From Tetrapisispora phaffii CBS 4417 (Eukaryota; Ascomycota; Saccharomycetes; Saccharomycetales; Saccharomycetaceae): a stretch of 64,000 nt of DNA. Where the stretch lies: positions 868,001 to 932,000 of the forward strand of contig NC_016520.1 in assembly GCF_000236905.1 (NCBI RefSeq), in the 5' to 3' direction. A program made the position numbers and the translations under genes. Within the stretch, counting starts at the first letter, position 1; each line of letters opens with the position of its first letter. The notes under the pieces are model-generated. The model had not been told where the DNA came from, made no database searches, and saw nothing but the letters and a program-made list of their open reading frames with translations. Shown piece by piece: positions 1 through 11,825 of the stretch.

Positions 1-2277
1 TACTGACATGTATTGACATTTTTCTGTTAAGTTGATATCGTTGACACAACTAATTGATAAATTGTTTCGTTTTACACTTGGTAAATCTTCGATCATCTTG
101 ATCATATTGTTGTCGTTTCGAATTCCGAACAATTCAACTTGGTCATTAACTTGAATATATCTTATTTTTAAAGGTAATGCCTCTGTAAATGGGCGTAGAA
201 CATGCGCAACAAGGACAAATATAATAATAGTCGAAACTATAACCAATCTCATTAATTTAAAATTAATTTTGTAAGCAAATGGTAGCACTGGCAATACAAT
301 GAATATGGCTCCTGCAAGCAAAATCAGATATGTTTTAGCTATGTCACCAGTATCTTGGAACGTTTGATTAAGGGCACTCATAATTAAAGAGACACTGTTA
401 TAAATGATATAAGTTGGAATAGGCACAATAATTAAGAATTCTAATAACCAATCGTAATTTGCAACATTATTCTTTTCAGTATTTTGAACTTCGGTAGAAG
501 CTACTCTCAATAAAGGTCTCCGTTCATCATTTTCTTCAGTATTATTTTCCGAAGGAGTAGCACCAGATTCGTTTGTTCTAGTTTGCTGGGTATTATTATC
601 CAAATGCACAGTATTCGAACCATTTTCGATAGATGAGTACGTGCTTGGTTGGCCTGGATCTGCTTCCACATCAGTGGTGGATGTAACTCTCAAGGTTCCA
701 TTTTTCACTGTTTCCTCGGGGGTAATGGTTGTCTTCTTAAATATCATAAAAAGATAAGCAATGTTTCCTGCAAATGATACAAAAGCATAAGAGATGGTTA
801 AAGGATAAATACCGGTATTCTTATAGTTATTGTAATAAGATTTGGTATTTTGAATAAATAATATGGCCCATAGCAAAACTGATACTTCATTAATTGCTAC
901 AGTTTTAAAATCAAGGGTAGGCGATAACCTTTCGAATACGTTCAATACAATATAATTTGATATCAGAAAGACTCCAACAAACAGTAGTGTTGCTAAAACG
1001 TAATTGCTAGATAAAATAAATGGATTTAAAGCCTTCAAAACATTTGATGTACAGTATGTGATCAAACATGAAACCATTAATGAAATTGGAAGTCTAAACC
1101 AGGTATTTAATCTGCCTAAAAGTATTCTGTTTTTTTTCCTAATAATAAACAAAAGACATATATTTGTTAAAGGTGAAACCAAAAGAAGGATATAATTCCA
1201 AAACACTAAGTTTTTTGACGACATGGCAAAAAATTTTAAACCGGATACATCGAAGTAAACGGCAGGTGATAAGTTGTGTTTTGCTTCAATATCATTAATA
1301 CTTTCAAGGGCTAAAAACTTCGTTAATTGCAATGTTGTATGTAACATATGCCAGAGCGCTTCTTTTGATGTATATTCAATTGAATCTTTCACTGTGTGAT
1401 ACAAATCTCTCGGCTTGTAAAAAGCTATATCCCAACCTCTTAAACCGTTTTCTTCGTAAACTTTATAATCAGTTTCACTATGAATATATCTATTATAAAA
1501 ACCCTCTTGATATATTGAGTTTCCAAATGGAGAATCAACAACTGCATCTTTGTAGATTTTTGCTGTTGTTGCATCAGATGTTCTAAACAAAACAGCTTTC
1601 CCACCTGATCCAGTACCTTCTAAGTTAATGAAATATTTAATATATTTGGCCCATTCGTTTTCCATAAAAATTGTAGAACCTAATAAACCAAATTCTTCAT
1701 TATTATTAAAATTGAATACCAAACCTCTTTCTGGTTGTTGTTTTGAAAAATAATCTAAAACTGCTAATATTGAGCATATACCTTTCCCATCATCAGTGGC
1801 ACCATAAGAAGTGGGGACAGCGTCATAGTGGGCAGAGAGTAATAATTCTGGTAAGTCAGGATTCGAACCTTCTAACCTTACTACTATATTTGAGGACTCA
1901 AAATATATTACCCTATTATCAATCGAGGAAGCATTGAATGTATCTTGTTGTTTGAATATGGATGTCACACCATTCTCATGATCGTCGGCAATGGCAGCAT
2001 ACGATATATTTGAAGTTATATCTTGAATCCTGTGAAGTAAATAGTCATGGATACGGTCATTTTCCTTTGAATTGTAAGGATGAGGTTTATTAGTTATATT
2101 CTGTAACTCCAACCAAGCATCATTAAGTAAAGAAGCATATTCTGGATTTTTAGGTAGATTGTGTTTGTACTTCAATTGGTCATAAAAATAAAATGTACCG
2201 ATTATAAAATAGGTTATCCCTAAAAAAAAACTTAGGGAAGTTTTTCTAAACCGAAAAACAGAACCAAGTTTAATCAT
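1..2277 (-). CDS. PFF1: PFF1-like vacuolar membrane metalloprotease, 3' part outside the window
   Basis: Reading leftward from the ATG at 2277 gives 759 codons open to the window edge, so the C-terminus is missing. The family is the M28 aminopeptidase-like protease of the vacuolar membrane (S. cerevisiae YBR074W). Visible are one N-terminal membrane segment after a basic start (about residues 12-31), then the lumenal peptidase domain. Zinc-ligand motifs are the AHYDAVP stretch around residue 150, GATDDG just after it, NNNEEFG near 195 and YHTVKDS later, followed by hydrophobic multi-span segments. An acidic, Ser/Asn-rich loop encoded around 480-720 matches the variable loop of the family. It is divergent from VMS1 with about 355 bp between them. 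The zinc motifs look intact. Substrates are unknown to me. Confidence 0.93.
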   Translation of the reverse strand, partial: MIKLGSVFRFRKTSLSFFLGITYFIIGTFYFYDQLKYKHNLPKNPEYASLLNDAWLELQNITNKPHPYNSKENDRIHDYLLHRIQDITSNISYAAIADDHENGVTSIFKQQDTFNASSIDNRVIYFESSNIVVRLEGSNPDLPELLLSAHYDAVPTSYGATDDGKGICSILAVLDYFSKQQPERGLVFNFNNNEEFGLLGSTIFMENEWAKYIKYFINLEGTGSGGKAVLFRTSDATTAKIYKDAVVDSPFGNSIYQEGFYNRYIHSETDYKVYEENGLRGWDIAFYKPRDLYHTVKDSIEYTSKEALWHMLHTTLQLTKFLALESINDIEAKHNLSPAVYFDVSGLKFFAMSSKNLVFWNYILLLVSPLTNICLLFIIRKKNRILLGRLNTWFRLPISLMVSCLITYCTSNVLKALNPFILSSNYVLATLLFVGVFLISNYIVLNVFERLSPTLDFKTVAINEVSVLLWAILFIQNTKSYYNNYKNTGIYPLTISYAFVSFAGNIAYLFMIFKKTTITPEETVKNGTLRVTSTTDVEADPGQPSTYSSIENGSNTVHLDNNTQQTRTNESGATPSENNTEENDERRPLLRVASTEVQNTEKNNVANYDWLLEFLIIVPIPTYIIYNSVSLIMSALNQTFQDTGDIAKTYLILLAGAIFIVLPVLPFAYKINFKLMRLVIVSTIIIFVLVAHVLRPFTEALPLKIRYIQVNDQVELFGIRNDNNMIKMIEDLPSVKRNNLSISCVNDINLTEKCQYMSV

Positions 2278-2632
2278 TAGGTTAATTGGACGTTACACTA
2301 GTATGTTTTTATAAGTATAGATATGCTTTTCTGTCAAACCTTATCGATTACAAACATTTACCACCTAGACATGTATATTAAATAATATATTTTATTATAT
2401 TGATAAATGTTGTTTGTTTTGCTTTTCAATTATTTCAAAATTCAAGTCATCGCTCGGCTCATTCACCAAATTTTCTTTGTCATCCCAGAAAAGTTGACAA
2501 TAAAACTATAACCAAAATCAATAGTTAACAAAGTCCAAAAATATATAAGTAGCGATATTATAATGAATCATATCTTGGGTTACACTAAAAAAAGCACTCA
2601 ATGATAAAATAAGTCAGTGAATACTTAGTAAT
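2278..2632. other. Intergenic region PFF1/VMS1
   Basis: AT-rich divergent promoter region of 355 bp. I see no RNA gene or recognisable regulatory site that I would defend. Confidence 0.6.
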
Positions 2633-4558
2633 ATGTCCAAACAAAATATCTTTAAAAAAAATGATCTATATATTTACGACTTATCTCCTTTGATTATAAA
2701 CTCTTTAAAGTTGGTAAATTTTGATTCAAATTTAAATGAAGTTGAGCTACCTGATGCACAAAATGAAGCTAATGAACCTGAACAATTATCTCAAGAAACA
2801 AAACTTAAAGAAATATCCAATAGTTTAACTTGTAACACATGTGATTTGGAGTTTAATGATCAAAAGATTAAAAGAGAACATTATAGAACAGATTTCCATA
2901 TTTTTAATGTTAAGAGAAAAGTTAATGGTTTGGATCCACTTAGTGAAATAAATTACAGCAATCTAACTGATCTGAATGATGATTTTAAAAAGGATGAAGC
3001 AATGGATACTATTGACGAAGTTGGCAAAACTACAGATGAGAATAGTTCTAGTGAAGAAGAACCAATTGGATCAGATACGGATATGTATGCCGAAACACTA
3101 TCTACTCTAGATATTAATATAAAAAATGAAACTCAAAAGTTAGAAGATGAGATATTAGAGCAAGCTGTAACTGTTAGTCATTTAAATACCAGGTCGGCAC
3201 AAATATATTTCAATTCAGACATATTGACAGGGGCTAGAGAGGCGTTTGGTGCCTATAAGACATTGTTTAATGAAAAAGAATTAGAAATCCCATTAGACAC
3301 TGTAAAGGCTTGGAATGATGGAGATAGCCAATCTACAGCTATTTCAGCTTTATTCATGGTTTCTGGAGGTCATTTTGCCGGGGCCATAGTATCTCATCAA
3401 AAATTGAATGTTAAACGTAACTCAAAAAATACAGAGGAAACCATACAGGAACAAGCAGTGTCCTTCCTTGAGAAGAAAACATTCCATAGATATACAACAA
3501 GAAGAAAACAAGGTGGTTCCCAATCCGCTAATGATAACGCGAAAGGTAAAGCTAACTCTGCAGGTTCTACTCTCCGTAGATATAATGAATTTGCGTTAAG
3601 AGAGGATATCCAAAATTTGTTAAAGGAATGGAATCCATATTTACAAAAATGTCAAAATATATTCATTCGTGCAAACAGTGTATTTGACAAAAAGACTTTC
3701 ATGGACAGTGACTATATTTCTAAAGAAGATGATAGAATAAAAACGTTCCCATTTCCAACTAATAAACCAGCTCTTCATGAATTAAAAAAGGCATGGTGTG
3801 AATTAGTTTATCTGAAAGTATCTGAAAAACCAAAACCATCGGAAACGAAGATAAAACTAACTGATAATTCATCAGCACTTAAAAACAATGATAACAACTC
3901 CCAAAAAACTGAAATTAAGTTAGAGGAGCAACAAACTAAAGAAGCCTTATCTTTGCTAAAAAAAGGAAGAGCTCCACTTTTAATAGCATTTTTAAGAAAA
4001 AATAAATTGAATGCTAATTTCATCTTAGAACCAAAGAACAGATACGAAAATACGCCAACTTTGTTGCATTTTGCTTCTCAGCAAGGTTTTAAACAAATGG
4101 TAGGGATACTGTCAACTACATTGAAGGCAGACTTATCAATTAAAAATAAATTTGGTAAAACGCCTTATGAGCTTGCAAAAAACAATTCGATTAAACAAGC
4201 ATTTCAAATAGCTAGATTCAACTTAGGTGAGTCTTATACTTCCTGGCAGGATACAAAAATTGGTGGTGCATTGAGTAGAGAGCAAGTTGATGAAATGAAT
4301 AAGGAGGAAGAAACAATTAAAAATGAAGAACTGAGGAATGCAATTGAGGAGGAATTACAAAAACAAAAGGAGAAGAGAGACAAGGAATTAGAAGAAAAAA
4401 GAGGTGTTGGGTGTACACTAGGAAATAATGAAGTAGATTTTTCTGTAAAGCAAAATTTGAATTTAAACTCTCTTAACGAAGATCAGAGAAAGAGACTTAT
4501 GCGAGAACAACGTGCCCGCGCAGCTGAAGCTAGGATAAAGGCAATGCAAAACAAATAA
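2633..4558 (+). CDS. VMS1: Vms1, peptidyl-tRNA hydrolase of ribosome quality control
   Basis: 641 aa, close to the 632 aa of S. cerevisiae Vms1 (ANKZF1 in animals). The family releases stalled nascent chains from 60S-bound tRNA and recruits Cdc48, and it also goes to damaged mitochondria. In order: a C2H2-like finger (CNTCDLEF...H...H, about residues 67-90); the VLRF1 release-factor-like domain (about 185-360) with the KQGGSQS loop, where Q297 is the counterpart of the catalytic glutamine; an ankyrin-type repeat (about 465-510); a charged coiled coil; and a C-terminal Arg/Ala-rich helix (REQRARAAEARIKAM) that fits the Cdc48/VCP-interacting motif. The start is the first ATG. All key residues are present, so it should be functional. 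Confidence 0.97.
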   Translation: MSKQNIFKKNDLYIYDLSPLIINSLKLVNFDSNLNEVELPDAQNEANEPEQLSQETKLKEISNSLTCNTCDLEFNDQKIKREHYRTDFHIFNVKRKVNGLDPLSEINYSNLTDLNDDFKKDEAMDTIDEVGKTTDENSSSEEEPIGSDTDMYAETLSTLDINIKNETQKLEDEILEQAVTVSHLNTRSAQIYFNSDILTGAREAFGAYKTLFNEKELEIPLDTVKAWNDGDSQSTAISALFMVSGGHFAGAIVSHQKLNVKRNSKNTEETIQEQAVSFLEKKTFHRYTTRRKQGGSQSANDNAKGKANSAGSTLRRYNEFALREDIQNLLKEWNPYLQKCQNIFIRANSVFDKKTFMDSDYISKEDDRIKTFPFPTNKPALHELKKAWCELVYLKVSEKPKPSETKIKLTDNSSALKNNDNNSQKTEIKLEEQQTKEALSLLKKGRAPLLIAFLRKNKLNANFILEPKNRYENTPTLLHFASQQGFKQMVGILSTTLKADLSIKNKFGKTPYELAKNNSIKQAFQIARFNLGESYTSWQDTKIGGALSREQVDEMNKEEETIKNEELRNAIEEELQKQKEKRDKELEEKRGVGCTLGNNEVDFSVKQNLNLNSLNEDQRKRLMREQRARAAEARIKAMQNK

Positions 4559-4846
4559 TTATATAGTCATTTTGTAAACTTAATAAAGCTATACTTCATA
4601 AATATATTGAGATGATAATAAAATTCTTTTTTTGACCAAGAAGACTATCTGTGAATATTTTTATATGTCAAAAGTTATTATGCTTAACCATTTTTATTTC
4701 GGACATCGAATATCACATTCACAAAAATTATTACAACATATTAAGATATTTTGATATAGAAATAAAAAGAAATATATGCCACTTTTTCAAAGCTGATGCA
4801 ATTATTATTGTGAAGGTATAAAGATAAAGCTATTGCTGAATTTATA

Positions 4847-5557
4847 ATGATTTTAGAATACATATCTGCTGCCATTTTGATAAGTGTATCTCTCTTTATT
4901 ATTAAGTTAATTTTCATTTTACCGTTTTTCAAAATTGATTCAAATGATACTACAACTAAAGATTCAGGTATAATTGATGGTATAAAGATTAGAAATGGTA
5001 AAAATATAGAAGTATTTATATTTCTTGGATCTGGAGGTCATACTGGAGAGATGATAAGAATCCTTCAAAATTATAAAAATATACTATTAGATGGATCAAA
5101 TGTGATGCATGTAGGATACTCAGATATGGATTCATATAATAGGTTCAAAGCTATGATGAAAGAATACAAATGTAAAGTTAACTATTATGAATTTGTAAAA
5201 GCAAGAAAGGTTGGAGCAGGAATTGTTTCAAGCATATGTAGCATAACTAAAACTTTACTAATGTCATTAAGAATTATTTTTCAAATAAGGATATCAATGT
5301 TGAATAAACCACATTTAGTTTTGCTAAATGGTCCTGGAACGTGTTGCATTATAGCGCTATACTTTAAACTCATTGAGTGGCTATCTTTGGTAACTGATAG
5401 CCCAAATATCGTATACGTTGAATCTTTGGCACGAATTGATACCCTATCCTTGAGCGGAAAGATTTTATATTGGTTAGCAGACGAATTTCTAGTTCAATGG
5501 AAAGAATTAAAGGAAAAAAATGCTCCTAGAGCAAAATTTTTTGGCATTTTAGTATAA
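4847..5557 (+). CDS. ALG14: Alg14, membrane anchor of the UDP-GlcNAc transferase
   Basis: 236 aa, against 237 in S. cerevisiae. Alg14 anchors the catalytic subunit Alg13 at the cytosolic face of the ER; together they add the second GlcNAc to the dolichol-linked oligosaccharide. Visible are an N-terminal membrane segment (about residues 5-27), the glycine-rich GSGGHTGEM loop typical of the GT-B N-terminal half (about 62-70), the LLNGPGTC motif, and the conserved short tail FFGILV that docks Alg13. It lies downstream of VMS1 on the same strand with 288 bp between, each with its own promoter as usual in yeast. Nothing looks broken. Confidence 0.96.
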   Translation: MILEYISAAILISVSLFIIKLIFILPFFKIDSNDTTTKDSGIIDGIKIRNGKNIEVFIFLGSGGHTGEMIRILQNYKNILLDGSNVMHVGYSDMDSYNRFKAMMKEYKCKVNYYEFVKARKVGAGIVSSICSITKTLLMSLRIIFQIRISMLNKPHLVLLNGPGTCCIIALYFKLIEWLSLVTDSPNIVYVESLARIDTLSLSGKILYWLADEFLVQWKELKEKNAPRAKFFGILV

Positions 5558-5712
5558 CTTTAAAATGAAGAGGAATTGATTTGTCTATATAATTCAATAA
5601 AGATATTACGGAAATCATACTTTGCTACAAAAGATAATTGAAAATGAATAGAATTTTATTGTATACATATTAATGGGTATAACTAATAGTATTCTTATTT
5701 GTGATTGGCGTC

Positions 5713-6798
5713 CTATTGGCACCATCTTGGCAACTCAGTACGTAAAACGTAACGATCTATTGACTCGTCCAATTCCATAATCATCAAACTACCATTTGGA
5801 ACGTTTGTAAATGATTCGAATTCCTCGTAAGTCCAACGAAACCATTTCATTAGAAATACTCTACAATATATACCATGTGAAACCAACACAACTACGTCTC
5901 TAGGTTTCCTTAAGATGTTTCTTTCAAAAAATCTGAATAAAGTTTCTTGAAAACTAGCTACCCTGTCATAAACATCAGCGGCACTTTCACCTTGAGGAAA
6001 TCTGAAGAAAAAATGACCATAATGCTTTCTTTTCGTCATTACATCTTCCATAGATGTAACTTGTTGAAAATTACCAAAATCTTGCTCTCTGATTCTTGGA
6101 TCATCCTTAATCCTATACCTTATAAAAGTTTTACCGTTCTCTGTATTAATTTTATTACAAATAGAATCATCGTTTACTGAGGCAGGTACTTCCTGTGATT
6201 CAAAAGCTGAGCCACCTTCTTTAATATCAGTTGCCTTCTCAAAACTCCCTTCATTTGATTTAAAAAGTTCTTCTGTCTCTTCAACGCCTGTTGAAAATTT
6301 TTGATGCCAAGCAGCAGACTTTTTCTTATTGCACGGTTCATATCTATATTCTTCTGGGATTTTTAATCCGGAATTTAATTCATTATATTCATCGATTACA
6401 TCCAATATACCTTTTAAAGTTTCTCTCGTTCTGATGTATGGAGATGTATAAAATACGATATCCAGGTCTTTCTTTTTATTCAATTTCTTATAATTTGAAA
6501 TAGGCAGTTCTTGTCCCAAATTTGCTTCACATTTATATTTTTTTTCTAATCGATCAACAATATCCTCATCATCAACATTTAAAGCTTTTAATAATTGAAT
6601 TCCTGCATATTTAGCTTGTTTCCAACCTTTCGCAGTGAGTGGTACTAGATGATTTGGCGTATATTCATTTACTAGTTTATCTTTATTTGATTGACTCTCA
6701 CCGTGCCTTATCAATACGATAAGTCTCGGTTTATTTCTATGTCTCCATGAAGAAGTTGGGATTGAATTTGGTGGGAATTCCTGACTATTCTGAAACAT
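5713..6798 (-). CDS. DET1: Det1-like histidine phosphatase
   Basis: 361 aa, somewhat longer than S. cerevisiae Det1 (YDR051C, 334 aa). It belongs to the phosphoglycerate-mutase-type histidine phosphatases; Det1 is described as an acid phosphatase linked to intracellular sterol movement. The catalytic motif LIRHGES is at residues 29-35 with nucleophile H32. YTSPYIRTRETL holds the phosphate-pocket arginine, REQDFGNFQ follows, and VLVSHGIYCR provides the second catalytic histidine near the C-terminus. The extra length is an acidic, low-complexity insert between the two halves (about residues 165-225). It converges with ALG14 (about 155 bp between stops). The catalytic set is complete. Confidence 0.92.
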   Translation of the reverse strand: MFQNSQEFPPNSIPTSSWRHRNKPRLIVLIRHGESQSNKDKLVNEYTPNHLVPLTAKGWKQAKYAGIQLLKALNVDDEDIVDRLEKKYKCEANLGQELPISNYKKLNKKKDLDIVFYTSPYIRTRETLKGILDVIDEYNELNSGLKIPEEYRYEPCNKKKSAAWHQKFSTGVEETEELFKSNEGSFEKATDIKEGGSAFESQEVPASVNDDSICNKINTENGKTFIRYRIKDDPRIREQDFGNFQQVTSMEDVMTKRKHYGHFFFRFPQGESAADVYDRVASFQETLFRFFERNILRKPRDVVVLVSHGIYCRVFLMKWFRWTYEEFESFTNVPNGSLMIMELDESIDRYVLRTELPRWCQ

Positions 6799-9701
6799 TT
6801 AAATGTCTTTTTCTGCTTTATTCTTATATTATTGCTGTATGATGGGGTAGGATATTGTATAATTTGTATTCATATATTTATGAGATATATATACATTTAT
6901 ATATATATATATGTGGGTGTGTTAACAAGCGGCGTTTTGATCGTTACTAACTAAACTGCAAAGATATATTCATTAGAGGAAAAAGAATAAACTAAGAACT
7001 ACTGATTATTAAAAAGTAATTTGTTATTCTTTACGCTTTTTCAGGTTATAAGTTGTTCAGATCGGGAAGGCGATCTATGCGGACTTATATAACTCAGACA
7101 TCTGTTTTTTGGAAACATTTTCCTTTGTATTTCCGTTTTGATGTAGCCTCATATGAAAAGGAAACTCGCGTAACAAGGTCACATTTTACAATAGCTAAAA
7201 CAAGAATTTAAGATGTTAATAGCGAATGGAATGGATCAATAAGGTTGTGAAACTTGTCTTTAGAGGAGAAAATACCGGTGTAAGTCTAATATAATAATTT
7301 ATTTATTTTGACGAGTGGCAAAAATGAAAAGTTGCTCATGTAGATATTGAAATCATGCGCACCATTTCAGATAAATAACTTTTCATATCCATATAACCAT
7401 ATAGAGGTGATGAAATATATCGAAGTATGATAATTAAAGTGTTTATATATTGCAAAGAGTTTATAGAGAATTATTTCTCTACATGACATAAAGGAATAGA
7501 ACTTGTAATAACATAGTTCCAGTATATCATTTTCTGCAATTAAAAATTATAGGTGTCATAAATATCTTAGTATGCATGTAGGGATAAACAAACACTTTGT
7601 AACATTGCCAGCATGGAGAACGCAGACTATTGCAATAAAAAGATAGAGATAAAGTCATTAATTCTCTTTGGAACCACTTGACTATATGTGTGGATCATAA
7701 AACAAAGGGGAATTAAAAACAAAAAAAGAAACTCCTGAGATTCTTTAACGGTTCTAAAATGACAGATCTGGTTACCCATTTTCGGTACGTATTTATTCGA
7801 ATTCCTGTGTTTTTGAGATATAGTGTGGATTTTAGGTAGACGGGAAGGGAATAATGAGAAAGAGACGCTTAATGAGTGGAATGCTTGTAGAATGCGAATA
7901 CTATTATTTCTGCTTACCCCGACAGAAAATCAAATTAATTGCCTTGTTGTAACTTTTTGGGTTTTACTGAAATAATTCCGTCACGCGGCATCAGATCACT
8001 GCTACCAAAATCCGTTATTTAATAATTCCCGAAATGGATGAATGGAAGTTTCTCAGCACGTAATCACAAAATCATGTAGAAGCAGTTCTCTGTAATTCTA
8101 GTAAGTTTGAGATGCGTAAGATTCAGTACGATTATCCATGTGCGATTTTCACTGTTCCAAGCGACTCTTTATAGAGACACCCCTACAGAAAGGAAAATTG
8201 CTTCTGTTTTTTCTTCCTTTGCTCCCCGTAGCTCAACAGAAATTTGGAAGACAGTGCGCCCAAGCATACATAACCTCAAGAAATTATTGTGCAACTCTTT
8301 TACTTGCTTTTTCCAACATACTCACGACTTCCCGAGAACAGTAGTACTAAAAAGTCCTAAATAATAAAAAAGAAAATAATTCAAAAAGAAACGAGAAACA
8401 AAATAAGGGTTTTTACTATCACAATGCCCTTCAACTTCGTTATTTCTTGAAATTTTATTCTCCATTTTTTCATGAATTTATATTTTTTCCACCCTGCATG
8501 CAACATTCTGCACAAAAAGCGAACGGCAATGCTAGTAATATACTTTTCAAAACCTAATAATAATACAAATTTCATTTAATTGTGCATTAAAACAGCTGTA
8601 CTCATACCGATAGCATGTCAAACACACAATAATATCCTTGTTGTAATTTCTATTTTGTCATTTGCTTTTCGTTTGTGTTTTTTTTGCTTCAGATCAAATA
8701 CTCGTACGATTTGCTTCCATCCATCTTTTCCCCCCTCTCCCCACCAGACTTTAACGGGCAACCAATAAAACTCGTAAGTAAAAAAGAAATGCCTATACGT
8801 AGGATTTTCTACTTTGCTCTGATACCTTACTTTCTGTTATATAGCTAAAGTGAGCTATTGCGAAAGTGGGGTGGAAGAGACAATAATACACAAATTAGCA
8901 AGTAATTGCCAAACAACTAACCATATAAACCTACATTACAGTATAGTATGTATATTATCTTGCATTCTCTTGACATCTAGTATTGTTTAGATTAAAATGG
9001 CAGTGGCAGTGGCAGTGGGAAATGAACATAGATGTATAGTGTATTATTTATTACTACGATGAAAAGTTTTACGAAAAAAATTGAAAAATTGAAAAATAAT
9101 TATACAATAAAATTTTTTTTTTCATTTCGTACTTTCTTGCCTTTTTTCTTCGTGATGCTTTAATTTCAACTACTAATGAATGCATGAATAAATATTATGT
9201 TATTTCGATGCTCTTGAAATATCTAGCTTTGAGCTATTAGGTTTTACTGTTCATTTAATAGTTTAGTAGTCGCTTTGAGTGAGAGCAGTTTGAAATTGAT
9301 GATTGCTAGCACATATATTATGCATGGTTCATCCATAGCTTGTCGATAATAGAAGAGTTCATTGGACTTCTTTTATTTCATTTTTTTTTTCTTAGAAAAC
9401 GTTTTTAATAGCAAGATGGTTAATAATAATTATTCATCCAATACTTTTATAATTTCATATATATATCCTGATGTCTAGCATTAGAAAATATTCATCACAT
9501 CATCTCTACTTGCTATCTCATTTGAACATCATCTCATCACTTCTTATATTTCTTCATAATCAAGTAATATTATTAACTTTATTCTTTTTTTTGTCTTGAT
9601 TTCAGAGCAGTGAAAACAAACATAAATCCTTCAAGTCATCTAGGGTTCTTGATAAGGAATATTTGTTTAATAAAAATCTAATCAGTTTATCAACTAATAC
9701 T
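6799..9701. other. Long divergent promoter region DET1/permease
   Basis: 2.9 kb without a supported gene. Open frames here are short, and the longest lacks an ATG start. It contains a GGCAGT triplet-of-units at 8999-9018, a C-rich patch near 8730-8745 with several CCCCT-type motifs (the stress-response or Mig1/Nrg1 type), and T-rich tracts near the permease start. A large regulated promoter is usual for amino-acid permease genes. No specific operator is called. Confidence 0.55.
8999..9018 (+). repeat. Short tandem repeat (GGCAGT)3
   Basis: Three consecutive GGCAGT hexamers plus a partial fourth, in the permease upstream region and much richer in GC than the surroundings. No function is claimed. 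Confidence 0.7.
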
Positions 9702-11549
9702 ATGTCAGACAAAAATTCTGATATAAACATTTCGGAAACAAGCCTAATAAACAAGGCTACATCTTCATCAAATAATCTAACGGAAAGAATTCACACAAGT
9801 ACTACAAATGACTACATAAATGAAAAGCTAGGAAGTGTTGAAGAAGTTTCATCCTTTGACTATGTTCAAGAAGCAGCAAAAACAGGCCGTTTTCGTAGAT
9901 GGGCAGACTCTTTCAAGAGAGCTGAGAAATCCACTGAAGCTGAAGATGGTGAGTCAGGAAGTATTTATAATGGTAATGAAAGCACAGAATTGAAAAAGGC
10001 TATGAAATCAAGACATGTCGTCATGATGTCTTTAGGTACTGGTATTGGTACTGGTTTATTGGTTGCTAACGCTAAAGGTTTAGCCATCAGTGGACCTGCA
10101 CCATTAGTCATCGGTTACGGCTTAGTCTCTTTCATTACATATTTTATGATTCAAGCAGCTGGTGAACTAGGTGTCACCTATGCATCATTACCAGGTAACT
10201 TCAATGTCTATTTCGGTACTTTAGTTTCTAGACCATTTGGTTTCGCTACAGTATGGCTTGCTTCTGTTCAATGGTTAACAGTTATCCCATTAGAATTGAT
10301 TACTTGTGCAATTACTATTAAATATTGGACAGAAAAAGTGAATGGTGACATTTTCGTTTTAATCATTTACGTTTTCTTATTGTTCATTCATATATTCGGT
10401 GTGAAGGCGTATGGTGAGGCTGAATTTTTATTCAACACGTGCAAAATTCTAATGATTGCAGGTTTTATTATTTTATCCATTGTGATTAATGTTGGTGGTG
10501 CAGGCAATGACGGTTATATTGGTGGTTCTTACTGGAATAACCCAGGTGCCTTCGCAAGTGACAATGCAGCCTCGAGATTCAAGAGTATATGTTACATTTT
10601 AGTCACAGGTTATTTCTCCTACGGTGGTACTGAATTATTTGTTTTATCAGTCAATGAACAAGAAAATCCAAGAAAATCCACACCACAAGCTGCTAAGCAT
10701 TCAATCTACAGAATTCTTGTCATCTACCTACTGACTATGATTTTAATTGGTTTCAATGTTCCTCATGATAGCGATCAATTGATGGGATCAGCAGGTTCTT
10801 CTGCTCATGCTTCTCCTTACGTTTTAGCGGCATCTCTTCATGGTGTAAAAGTTGTACCACATTTCATCAATGCTGTTATTTTAATTGCTCTTATCTCTGT
10901 AGCTAATTCGTCCTTATATGCTGCCCCAAGAATGATGGTTTCATTAGCACAACAAGGTTTCGCACCAAAATTCTTAACGTATGTTGATAGAGAAGGTAGA
11001 CCATTATTAGGTATTGCCGTCTGTGCTGTTTTCGGTGTAATTGGGTTTGCTGCAAGTTCTGACAAAGAAGAAGATGTTTTCACTTGGTTGGCTGCTATAG
11101 CTGGTTTAAGTGAATTGTTTACATGGAGTGCATTTTTCCTTTCCCACATTCGTTTCAGACAAGCTATGAAAGTTCAAGGCAAAAATATAAAAGAATGTGG
11201 TTATTTATCTGTAACTGGTATTTGGGGCTCTATAATAGGTCTCTGCTTCAATATTTTAGTCTTCATAGCTCAATTTTGGGTAGCTTTATCACCAATTGGT
11301 AACGACGGTAAATGTGATGCCCAAGCATTCTTTCAAAGTTATCTAGCTTTCCCAATTTGGTTAGCTTTCTATTTTGGGTGTATGTTTTACTATAAAGACT
11401 ACACTTTATTAAATCCACTAGAAAGTATAGATCTTGATGATCATAGACGTATCTACGATCCGGAAGAATTAAAAAAAGAGGACTTAGCAACAAAAGCAGA
11501 ATTAAAACGTAGAGGTTTCCACGCTCAATTAGTTGCTTTCTTCTGTTAG
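9702..11549 (+). CDS. BAP2: Bap2/Bap3-type branched-chain amino-acid permease
   Basis: 615 aa from the ATG at 9702; the frame is open further upstream (to at least 9600) without an ATG, so 9702 is preferred. It is a plasma-membrane amino-acid/H+ symporter of the YAT family, very close to S. cerevisiae Bap2 and Bap3 through the whole core. Motifs include RFADSFK-like [11 protein letters not shown] before the core, then [25 protein letters not shown] at the first membrane span, twelve predicted spans, and [11 protein letters not shown]. The C-terminal tail has [13 protein letters not shown] and ends in FFC, like the Bap C-terminus whose terminal cysteine is palmitoylated in this family. The N-terminal tail is Ser/Lys-rich, as needed for ubiquitin control. 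Bap2 and Bap3 are a duplicate pair, so the symbol could equally be BAP3; TAT1 is less likely. Confidence 0.93.
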   Translation: MSDKNSDINISETSLINKATSSSNNLTERIHTSTTNDYINEKLGSVEEVSSFDYVQEAAKTGRFRRWADSFKRAEKSTEAEDGESGSIYNGNESTELKKAMKSRHVVMMSLGTGIGTGLLVANAKGLAISGPAPLVIGYGLVSFITYFMIQAAGELGVTYASLPGNFNVYFGTLVSRPFGFATVWLASVQWLTVIPLELITCAITIKYWTEKVNGDIFVLIIYVFLLFIHIFGVKAYGEAEFLFNTCKILMIAGFIILSIVINVGGAGNDGYIGGSYWNNPGAFASDNAASRFKSICYILVTGYFSYGGTELFVLSVNEQENPRKSTPQAAKHSIYRILVIYLLTMILIGFNVPHDSDQLMGSAGSSAHASPYVLAASLHGVKVVPHFINAVILIALISVANSSLYAAPRMMVSLAQQGFAPKFLTYVDREGRPLLGIAVCAVFGVIGFAASSDKEEDVFTWLAAIAGLSELFTWSAFFLSHIRFRQAMKVQGKNIKECGYLSVTGIWGSIIGLCFNILVFIAQFWVALSPIGNDGKCDAQAFFQSYLAFPIWLAFYFGCMFYYKDYTLLNPLESIDLDDHRRIYDPEELKKEDLATKAELKRRGFHAQLVAFFC

Positions 11550-11825
11550 TTCATCAACTCAATAGCATATATAACATATAAATGTTACATAAAAATGAAA
11601 AGCACTACTAATAATAAATTGCATTTTTCTTAATTAATATAATAACTTTTTTGATTTAATTTCATAAAACGTAAATACTAATATTAGTAATCTATAATCT
11701 ATAAATAACGTTTATAAATGTGGGAGAAATCATTACCCAACAATATTTAAATGGTGGAATAAATATAAAGAATCTAGCCTTTAGTTCGTAAGATATATAA
11801 TATCATAGGTTCACTGATTAACGGT

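Noticed and set aside
8107..8364. 85-codon frame in the DET1/permease spacer
   Set aside because: Begins with TTG, not ATG, and overlaps a second open frame; no known similarity.
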